DNA of 6,243 bases from assembly GCA_016280345.1 (NCBI GenBank), contig JAEEGN010000081.1, forward strand, positions 1-6,243. The letters run 5' to 3'. Source of the stretch: Selenomonadaceae bacterium. Its GTDB lineage: Bacteria; Bacillota; Negativicutes; Selenomonadales; Selenomonadaceae. Under the pieces are notes generated by a model. It ran no database searches. It was not told the origin of the DNA and saw only the letters and a list, made by a program, of their open reading frames with translations. The position numbers and the translations under genes are program-made. How positions within the stretch are numbered: position 1 is the first letter of the stretch; every line of letters begins with the position of its first letter. Shown piece after piece: positions 1-4,957 of the stretch.

Positions 1-1017
1 GAAATGGGAACCGATACGGCGTTCCTCGATCGTATCCATTGCTATAACCCTGGTTGGGAGATCCCCAAGTTCAGGCCGGAGAACTTCACGGATGATTACG
101 GGTTCATCACGGACTATTTCGCCGGATTTGTCCGTGAGCTCCGCAAGGAGCAGTACGGCGATGTCCTGGACAAGTATTTCAAGCTGGGGCGAAACCTCAA
201 CCAGCGAGATACGATTGCCGTCCGCCGCATGGTGGATGGCTATATCAAACTGCTGTACCCAGACGGAGCGTTCACGAAGGACGATATCGAGGAAATCATC
301 AAGATTGCGCTGGAGATGCGTCGCCGTGTCAAGGAGCAACTGAAAAAACTCGGCGGCATGGAGTTCTACGATGTGAACTTTTCCTATATCGATAACGAGA
401 CCTTTGAAGAGCGATATGTTTCCGTGCCGGAGCAAGGTGGCGGTAAACTCATACCGGAGGGCCTGGCGAATCCGGGACAGGTCTACACCGTGTCGCGCGG
501 CAAGAACAGCATGATCGGCGTCTTCCGTCTGGAGTCGCAGATGCTTCCTGGCAACGGGAAGTTTGACCGCACAGGACTGGGCTCGGACCGCGATTGCAAA
601 GAGGCCACAAACACCGCCTACAATTACCTCAAGGCCAACGGAGGGCATATCAGCGGAACGATCAGCGTTGCAACGAAAGACTATGTGATCAATTATCAGG
701 ATTTGCAGGGGCTTGGAATGACCAGCACGTTGGCGTTGCCGACGTTGATTGCGCTGTGCTCCATAGCCCTTAAAAAGCCGGTGCAAAGTTCGCTGGCCGT
801 CCTCGGCGAGATCAGCATCAGCGGAACGATGATCAAGGCGGAAAACCTCGCCGATACGCTTCAGGTATGCTTGGACAGCGGCGCGAAGAAAGTGTTGCTG
901 CCCCAGACGTCGGCTGTCGACTTAGGTACTGTCCCGCCCGACTTGATGAGCAGCTTTAACCTGATCTTTTATCAGAGCGCGGAGGATGCTGTGTTTAAGG
1001 CGTTGGGGGTAGAATAG
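1..1017 (+). CDS. brxL: BREX Lon-like protease BrxL, C-terminal part (5' end outside window)
   Basis: BrxL is the Lon-like protein of type 1 (and type 4) BREX phage-defence systems. The full protein has an N-terminal DNA-binding/AAA+ part and a C-terminal protease-like domain. The reading frame is open from base 1, so the gene starts upstream; the ATG at base 4 is internal, not the real start. The visible part begins at the family block TAFLDRIH..PGWEIPK, followed by a helical region. The Lon protease fold occupies roughly the last 150 residues. Counting from the Met at base 4, the likely catalytic dyad is Ser241 (in GMTSTLALP) and Lys278 (in SGTMIKAENLAD), matching the Ser/Lys spacing of Lon; both are intact. 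The ATPase motifs lie outside the window. In type 1 loci brxL normally comes last, after pglZ, so the other BREX genes are expected to the left. The identification is by recognition of conserved blocks, not by a search. Confidence 0.93.
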   Translation, partial: EMGTDTAFLDRIHCYNPGWEIPKFRPENFTDDYGFITDYFAGFVRELRKEQYGDVLDKYFKLGRNLNQRDTIAVRRMVDGYIKLLYPDGAFTKDDIEEIIKIALEMRRRVKEQLKKLGGMEFYDVNFSYIDNETFEERYVSVPEQGGGKLIPEGLANPGQVYTVSRGKNSMIGVFRLESQMLPGNGKFDRTGLGSDRDCKEATNTAYNYLKANGGHISGTISVATKDYVINYQDLQGLGMTSTLALPTLIALCSIALKKPVQSSLAVLGEISISGTMIKAENLADTLQVCLDSGAKKVLLPQTSAVDLGTVPPDLMSSFNLIFYQSAEDAVFKALGVE

Positions 1018-1021
1018 GAGG
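1016..1021 (+). promoter_or_regulatory. Ribosome binding site overlapping the brxL stop codon
   Basis: A perfect AGGAGG begins within the brxL TAG stop (1015-1017) and sits six bases before the ATG at 1028. It fixes the start of the downstream ATPase-nuclease gene and implies translational coupling to brxL. No promoter could fit in the ten-base gap, so the two genes should share a transcript unless a promoter lies inside brxL. Confidence 0.85.
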
Positions 1022-1027
1022 ATATTT

Positions 1028-3031
1028 ATGGCGCGGTCATTTGTGTCCAATTTGAGGGGAAAGGTACGCAATTTCTCTCTCCCTAAACATAGACCGTTAG
1101 TTCCTTTGTATGAGGCAATTGTTAATTCAATCAATGCCATCGATGAAAGAGCTGATAAACAGGGAGCCTTTCAGGGGAAAGTTGAAATTAAAGTGATTCG
1201 TGATGATAATCTCTTTAACAATTCTGATAATGATACTGTAAAAGGATTCTATGTCCAAGATAATGGTATCGGCTTCAATGATGATAATATGAAATCATTT
1301 ATGGAAGCGGATTCTGAGTATAAGATGGCCATTGGTGGCAAGGGAGTCGGGAGATTTTCTTGGCTTAAAGCATTTTCTTCAGTTAATATTGTCAGTACTT
1401 ACAAAGACAACGATGACTTTGTTACACGAGAATTTGACTTTTCTTTAGAACAGCCTGATATTGAAGATTCCCTTAAGGATAGCCCTGAGGAAAAAGATTA
1501 TTGCACAGTAGTCAAGTTGATGGATTATAAAGCGGATTACGAAAAGAATGTACCCAAACAAATTAATACAATCGCAATGCGAATAATACAACATTGCTTT
1601 GTTTATTTTCTAAATAATAGTTGCCCTGAGATTCAAATATATGATGACGAAGAAAAGCTTTCATTGAATCAAATGTTTCGTGATCAGTTTTCTGCAGATG
1701 ACAAAATGCGGACTTTAATCGTTGGAGAACAGAAGTTTAAGCTTCTGAATATAAAAATCAACGAGCATAATTTCCCACATAGAAATAGATTGTATCTTTG
1801 TGCAAATGACCGATTGGTAGACAGTAACGACTTAGAAAAAATTATCATCAACCTTGATTCTGAAATTTTTGAAAAAGAAGGATACTGGTATCTTGGTGTG
1901 CTTACAGGAGCTTATCTGGATGAAAATGTTGATATGAATCGGCTTTCATTTAATATACCACAAGAGGGCGGTTCCTTATTGCCATCTACTCCAGGGCTTG
2001 ATGACATAGTTCGTGCTGCATCAGAAGCCGTTCAAGAGTACCTGTCGGAATATCTATCGGATGTGGAAAAACGAAAGCAAGAAAGAATCAAACAATATAC
2101 GACTGATACGGCTCCGCAATATAGACATCTTGTACATTACGTTCCGGATAAAATTTCTGCCTTAAAACCAGGACTCTCGAATGAAGAGCTTGATGATGCT
2201 TTGTATGGAATAAAACGTAATTTTGAGAATCAGACTAAAGTTGAATGTAAAGAGCTAATGAGAAAGCTTGAACGAGGTTCAATTTCGCCTGAAGAGTATC
2301 AAGAACAGTTCCGAAAAACAATTGGTAAAGTTAGTGATGTTAATAGAGCTGCATTAGCGGAATATGTTGTACATAGGAGGATTATCTTAAACTTATTTAA
2401 GCGGGGAATCGACATTAAGGATGATGGCAAATTTAATCTCGAACAATATATGCATCAACTTATCTATCCTATGCGTTCAACATCAGATGATATACCATAT
2501 GAGAACCATAATTTGTGGCTGCTTGATGAAAAACTGTCTTTTTGTCAGTTTATTTCGTCGGATAAACCGTTCGATAATGTGCCAACCGAGGAGCGATTAG
2601 ATATACTTGTATTAGATAGTCCAGTAGTAATGGCAGAAAGCAAGAATTCAGGAAACATTTATGATACGATTGCTATTTTTGAATTAAAGCGACCAATGCG
2701 GGATGACTTTAATATGGAAGATAACCCTATCACGCAATTACAGGATTATGCAAAGAAAATACAGGAGGGGAAGGTAAAGGACTGCCGACATCGGCCAATT
2801 CACGTATCGGAGACAACGCAATTTTATCTATATGCAGTGTGCGATATTACTCCTTCATTAGTTAGAGTGCTTGAAAGTATGTCATATACAAGAACTCCTG
2901 ATGGCCTTGGCGCTTATTTCTATAATCGTGAATTGCACGCATATGTTGAGGTTCTTTCTTACGACAAAATAAGAAATGATTCGGAAAAAAGGAACAAAGT
3001 ATTGTTTGATAAACTTGGAATCCAAGAGTGA
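1028..3031 (+). CDS. GHKL (MutL/MORC-like) ATPase fused to a PD-(D/E)XK-type nuclease-like domain; probable defence effector
   Basis: This 667-residue protein probably couples ATP-driven dimer closure to DNA cleavage. The N-terminal Bergerat-fold ATPase shows the N box with Glu29 and Asn33 (YEAIVNSINAID), the G1 box at 78-82 (DNGIG) and the glycine-rich lid at 103-109 (GGKGVGR). Residues about 225-310 look like the S5-type transducer domain of MutL, including RLYLCANDRLVDS. Residues about 335-460 are charged and probably helical. The C-terminal part, about 470-667, has the PD-(D/E)XK pattern: Asp525 in RLDILVLD and Glu552-x-Lys554 in IFELKRP. It ends in SYDKIRNDSEKRNKVLFDKLG, a block I recall from other prokaryotic ATP-binding proteins of this size. 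GHKL ATPases linked to nucleases and restriction systems have been described as prokaryotic relatives of MORC proteins. The gene is coupled to brxL and notably AT-rich, suggesting separate acquisition. Domain calls are from motifs; the defence role and the DNA substrate are inferred. Confidence 0.82.
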   Translation: MARSFVSNLRGKVRNFSLPKHRPLVPLYEAIVNSINAIDERADKQGAFQGKVEIKVIRDDNLFNNSDNDTVKGFYVQDNGIGFNDDNMKSFMEADSEYKMAIGGKGVGRFSWLKAFSSVNIVSTYKDNDDFVTREFDFSLEQPDIEDSLKDSPEEKDYCTVVKLMDYKADYEKNVPKQINTIAMRIIQHCFVYFLNNSCPEIQIYDDEEKLSLNQMFRDQFSADDKMRTLIVGEQKFKLLNIKINEHNFPHRNRLYLCANDRLVDSNDLEKIIINLDSEIFEKEGYWYLGVLTGAYLDENVDMNRLSFNIPQEGGSLLPSTPGLDDIVRAASEAVQEYLSEYLSDVEKRKQERIKQYTTDTAPQYRHLVHYVPDKISALKPGLSNEELDDALYGIKRNFENQTKVECKELMRKLERGSISPEEYQEQFRKTIGKVSDVNRAALAEYVVHRRIILNLFKRGIDIKDDGKFNLEQYMHQLIYPMRSTSDDIPYENHNLWLLDEKLSFCQFISSDKPFDNVPTEERLDILVLDSPVVMAESKNSGNIYDTIAIFELKRPMRDDFNMEDNPITQLQDYAKKIQEGKVKDCRHRPIHVSETTQFYLYAVCDITPSLVRVLESMSYTRTPDGLGAYFYNRELHAYVEVLSYDKIRNDSEKRNKVLFDKLGIQE

Positions 3032-3199
3032 TTGTTCGCACTTCATTTTAGACACATAGTCGCATGCTGTCTGTGTGGCGGCGCGGTTTTGTGTCTGTCG
3101 GCGCAAGGAGATTCTTTTTAGTGTTTTTTTCCCGGGAGACAGGAAAAACGCTTTGAACCGCGAATATTACAGACAGAGATCGTTCGGGAGGAAACTGGC

Positions 3200-3892
3200 A
3201 TGAAGATACAGAGATATACGCTTTTCGCGCTGGGACTGGCGGCGCTCATGGCCTGGCCGGGGGCGGCGCGGGCCCATGATACGTCTTTTGAGGGGACGTC
3301 GCCGGAAATTGAGGTCATTGAGACCGAAGAGGACGAGAAGCGGGCCGACGATTGGTTCACGAACCACTCCAAGCGCGAGGACTACGGCGACGACAGCAGA
3401 CGGAAAGGCGAAGAGGATTCGGAGGAGGAGGAAAAGCCGGTGCGGAAGTATCTCCGCATCTATGAGGACGCTTCCTTCGCCTACTACATGGACAAAGAGA
3501 ATACCAAATGGGTTCCGATGCCTTACCGCAACCAGAAAATGCTCGACGTCTGGGTGCGGCTGGTGCCGATTGACGAGGCGGCGGACTGCGAGACCGTGGA
3601 GGCCGTCGGGCTGGAATATCCCTTCAAGAAGCACTATTTCCTCGAGCATTACTACATGAAACTGCATCCGGAGAAGATTCAGTTCCTCTGCGAGCTGGAA
3701 GTGACGGGCCGGCCCAACAACGACGTCGCCACCGGCCGCTACAATCCGGCGGCCTGGGAGGAACTGGTGCCGGGCAGCATCGAGGACAGGATTTTCCACA
3801 AGGTGATGAAGTACTACAAGAATACGCTGCGCAAGGCGGAGGAAACCAAGACGACGGATTTCCTCGAGGATGTGTTCCGCATCTCGCTTTGA
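3200..3892 (+). CDS. Secreted acidic protein of unknown function
   Basis: I do not recognise a characterised family. The 230-residue product begins with a typical Sec signal peptide: MKIQR, a hydrophobic core at about 7-20, and a likely signal peptidase I site after ARA (cleavage after Ala25). No lipobox cysteine is present, so it should be released or held at the envelope. Residues about 36-80 are strongly acidic and low in complexity (ETEEDEKR, GEEDSEEEEK), which looks disordered. From about 84 there is a compact domain rich in aromatic residues, starting RKYLRIYEDASFAYYMD and including KWVPMPYRNQKMLDVWVRL. It has only two cysteines, Cys130 and Cys164, which could form a disulfide. The start is set by GGGAGG at 3186-3191, eight bases before the ATG. 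GC content resembles the host genes, not the defence gene upstream. It may be a lineage-specific envelope protein; any link to BREX is probably positional. Confidence 0.8.
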   Translation: MKIQRYTLFALGLAALMAWPGAARAHDTSFEGTSPEIEVIETEEDEKRADDWFTNHSKREDYGDDSRRKGEEDSEEEEKPVRKYLRIYEDASFAYYMDKENTKWVPMPYRNQKMLDVWVRLVPIDEAADCETVEAVGLEYPFKKHYFLEHYYMKLHPEKIQFLCELEVTGRPNNDVATGRYNPAAWEELVPGSIEDRIFHKVMKYYKNTLRKAEETKTTDFLEDVFRISL

Positions 3893-3945
3893 GGACGGGG
3901 AAATCGTTTGCTCCGGTACGGGAAGGGCCGTTTTCGGGCAGATGA

Positions 3946-3998
3946 AAAACCGGGGTTGTCGCGGGAAGGCAAGTGTCTTCTGCGACAACCCCGGTTTT
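3946..3998 (+). terminator. Rho-independent terminator of the secreted-protein gene
   Basis: A perfect 17-base inverted repeat has arms at 3946-3962 (AAAACCGGGGTTGTCGC) and 3982-3998. The 19-base loop can pair further through GAAG and CTTC. It begins 54 bases after the stop at 3892. The right arm ends in four T, and the complementary strand reads five T at the other end, so it may act in both directions. The short T-tract makes it slightly weaker than a textbook case. Confidence 0.75.
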
Positions 3999-4070
3999 GG
4001 TTCTCTGGCAATTTCGTAAACCGTGGACTGGCATCGTCTTCTTATTCCAGAAGATTTTACCAAAAATCGC

Positions 4071-4098
4071 AATAGTTTCTTTTACAAAAGAAACTATT
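4071..4098. repeat. AT-rich perfect palindrome, 13-base arms
   Basis: The arms AATAGTTTCTTTT (4071-4083) and AAAAGAAACTATT (4086-4098) are exact reverse complements separated by two bases. A second pair, AGATTTT (4052-4058) and AAAATCT (4099-4105), encloses it. AAAATC at 4063-4068 competes for the left part of that outer pair. The stem has few GC pairs and no T-run follows directly, so it is not a standard terminator. It could be a regulator site, a small-element relic or a weak stem in an RNA. Confidence 0.6.
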
Positions 4099-4134
4099 AA
4101 AATCTAACCGTGTTTTTTCTTCTATGATGGAAAG

Positions 4135-4187
4135 AAAACGTAGCTGTCACAGAAAGGAATTCTCTTTCGTGTGACAGCCACGTTTTT
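4135..4187. terminator. Probable bidirectional terminator between the convergent genes
   Basis: The arms at 4135-4151 and 4170-4186 match at 16 of 17 positions (AAAACGTaGCTGTCACA against its complement). Inside, GAAAG and CTTTC extend the stem, leaving a loop that contains GAATTC. The + strand ends in five T (4183-4187), and the - strand reads TTTTCTTTCC after the hairpin. It therefore suits trxA, whose stop is about 150 bases away, and could also back up the terminator at 3946-3998. Confidence 0.72.
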
Positions 4188-4201
4188 GCCAAAGGCGCAA
4201 T

Positions 4202-4292
4202 AACAAGGCGGAGATGTTCCCGCCTCTAAAGGCGGGGGTGTATATCGGAGATGGGAGGGAGTTTACATCTCCCCCCGACCGCACGCCTTGTT
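4202..4292. repeat. Nested inverted repeat with alternative pairings; possible mobile-element relic
   Basis: The outer arms AACAAGGCG (4202-4210) and CGCCTTGTT (4284-4292) are perfect complements. Inside is a tight hairpin, CCCGCCT-CTAA-AGGCGGG (4219-4236). The eight-base sequence CGGAGATG occurs twice, at 4209-4216 and 4246-4253, and either copy can pair with CATCTCC at 4266-4272, so two folds exclude each other. The CCCGCCT..AGGCGGG hairpin resembles those near the right ends of IS200/IS605-family elements. No transposase or tnpB gene remains and I see no target-site duplication, so the origin is uncertain. In the - strand direction it is the first structure after trxA. Confidence 0.5.
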
Positions 4293-4336
4293 GAAATGCT
4301 ATTTGATTTATGGCGTTTGAATCAAAAAGAAGTCGG

Positions 4337-4645
4337 TTACTTCACCATCTTCAGAATGGTTTCTTTGGGGACGACGCCGACGGACTGGTCGACGGCCTTG
4401 CCGCCTTTGAAGACCAGCAGGGTGGGGATGCTCATGATGTCGAAACGGTTGGCCAGGGCCTGCTGCTCATCGACGTTGACCTTGCCGACCTTGAGGCCGG
4501 GGACCTCGGCGGCGACTTCGTCCACCACCGGCGAGAGCATACGGCAGGGGCCGCACCAGCCGGCCCAGAAATCGACGAGGACGGTTTCCCTGGCGTCGAG
4601 GACTTCCTGCTGGAAGTTTTCCGCGGTCAGAGTAATGGGTTCCAT
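4337..4645 (-). CDS. trxA: Thioredoxin
   Basis: This cytoplasmic thiol-disulfide oxidoreductase reduces protein disulfides and is itself recycled by thioredoxin reductase. The 102-residue protein is a complete single thioredoxin fold, close to the usual 105-109. It shows VDFWAGWCGPC with catalytic Cys31 and Cys34, the buried Asp25, and the cis-proline Pro74 in the SIPTLLVFKGG block. A glycine-rich segment near 90 (VGVVPKE) and the C-terminal helix follow. The start is supported by AAAGGA on the - strand at 4655-4660, nine bases before the ATG. The gene stands alone: it converges on the secreted-protein gene and diverges from hypF. No thioredoxin reductase gene is in view, and Bacillota commonly carry several trx-like genes, so this may not be the only copy. 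Upstream lie a hairpin leader, a -10 element and a palindromic site, listed separately. Confidence 0.95.
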   Translation of the reverse strand: MEPITLTAENFQQEVLDARETVLVDFWAGWCGPCRMLSPVVDEVAAEVPGLKVGKVNVDEQQALANRFDIMSIPTLLVFKGGKAVDQSVGVVPKETILKMVK

Positions 4646-4668
4646 GATCGTTCATCCTTTCTGTATGG

Positions 4669-4690
4669 CGGAACGGGGGTTTCCGTTCCG
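4669..4690 (-). promoter_or_regulatory. Hairpin in the trxA leader
   Basis: The eight-base arms CGGAACGG (4669-4676) and CCGTTCCG (4683-4690) flank a six-base loop. It lies between the inferred trxA start site (about 4705) and its ribosome binding site (4655-4660). It may stabilise the message or affect ribosome access. There is no T-tract, so it is not a terminator. Confidence 0.5.
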
Positions 4691-4711
4691 TGTTCTCCTT
4701 ATCCTGACCAC

Positions 4712-4717
4712 AGTATA
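4712..4717 (-). promoter_or_regulatory. Candidate -10 element of the trxA promoter
   Basis: On the - strand this reads TATACT, one mismatch from TATAAT, preceded by GT. Seventeen bases upstream the -35 position (4735-4740) reads CAGAAA, which is poor. A good -10 with a poor -35 is what an activator-dependent promoter looks like. The transcript would start near 4705, giving a leader of about 60 bases. Confidence 0.45.
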
Positions 4718-4738
4718 ACGGATAGGGGACGGGATTTC

Positions 4739-4753
4739 TGTGACTGAGTCACA
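4739..4753. promoter_or_regulatory. Palindromic operator candidate upstream of trxA
   Basis: TGTGACTGAGTCACA is a perfect palindrome of seven-base arms around one central base. Its centre (4746) is about 41 bases upstream of the inferred trxA start, the class II activator position for CRP/FNR-family proteins. The half-sites TGTGA and TCACA match the CRP type, but the gap is five bases where CRP has six, so another family could be the binder. It is over 200 bases from the hypF start, so trxA is the likelier target. Confidence 0.45.
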
Positions 4754-4957
4754 AAGCGTGAAAAAACACCAGGAATTTTCATCAATTGCGGCTTCGCTGG
4801 GGGGAGTCGTTTTTGTTGGGAGAAAGCCGGCAAAGGACGCGTCGTCGCGCGATTCGGGGAAAAACAGGAGAATCGGGAATCGTGGCGAATTATGCTAGAG
4901 GACAATCTTCGTACATGGATGGGAAATGCGGCTTTGGCGGCGAAAGGGGGTGAGGGT

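Larger units (their letters stand above)
3893..4336. other. Gene-free stretch between convergent genes, rich in hairpins
   Basis: No convincing coding sequence is present: open frames here lack ribosome binding sites and run into neighbouring genes in the wrong frame. The stretch holds four inverted-repeat structures, listed separately (3946-3998, 4071-4098, 4135-4187, 4202-4292). Because the flanking genes converge, at least two of these can serve as transcript ends, one for each direction. The middle, about 4040-4135, is clearly more AT-rich than the rest. Confidence 0.75.
4646..4957. other. Divergent upstream region of trxA and hypF
   Basis: The trxA-proximal half (4646-4753) holds that gene's leader hairpin, -10 element and palindrome. 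The hypF-proximal half (4754-4957) shows no clear promoter. TATGCT at 4891-4896 could be a -10 element, but nothing resembling a -35 lies at the right distance. I see no small gene or structured RNA here. Confidence 0.6.

Noticed and set aside
3105..3156. Possible 11-residue leader peptide: AAGGAG at 3105-3110, GTG at 3121, stop at 3154
   Set aside because: The spacing is tolerable, but the peptide has no run of one regulatory amino acid and no attenuator hairpin pair follows. A chance match is likelier.
3067..3176. CTGTCTGT (3067-3074) and ACAGACAG (3169-3176) as element ends, with GTCTGT-like repeats between
   Set aside because: An eight-base low-complexity pair about 100 bases apart is expected by chance, and no duplication or gene supports an element.
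3167..4072. A 301-codon open frame on the - strand
   Set aside because: It lies antisense over the secreted-protein gene, which has a signal peptide and a strong ribosome binding site. Its translation is rich in Arg, His and Val with no recognisable domain, as expected for the shadow of a GC-rich gene.
4251..4747. Two overlapping + strand open frames across trxA
   Set aside because: Both are antisense to a clear thioredoxin with WCGPC and cis-proline motifs, and neither has a ribosome binding site or a recognisable product.
4884..4895. Sigma-54-type promoter before hypF (GG at 4884-4885, GC at 4894-4895)
   Set aside because: The spacing between GG and GC is eight bases where sigma-54 needs ten, and the surrounding consensus is absent.
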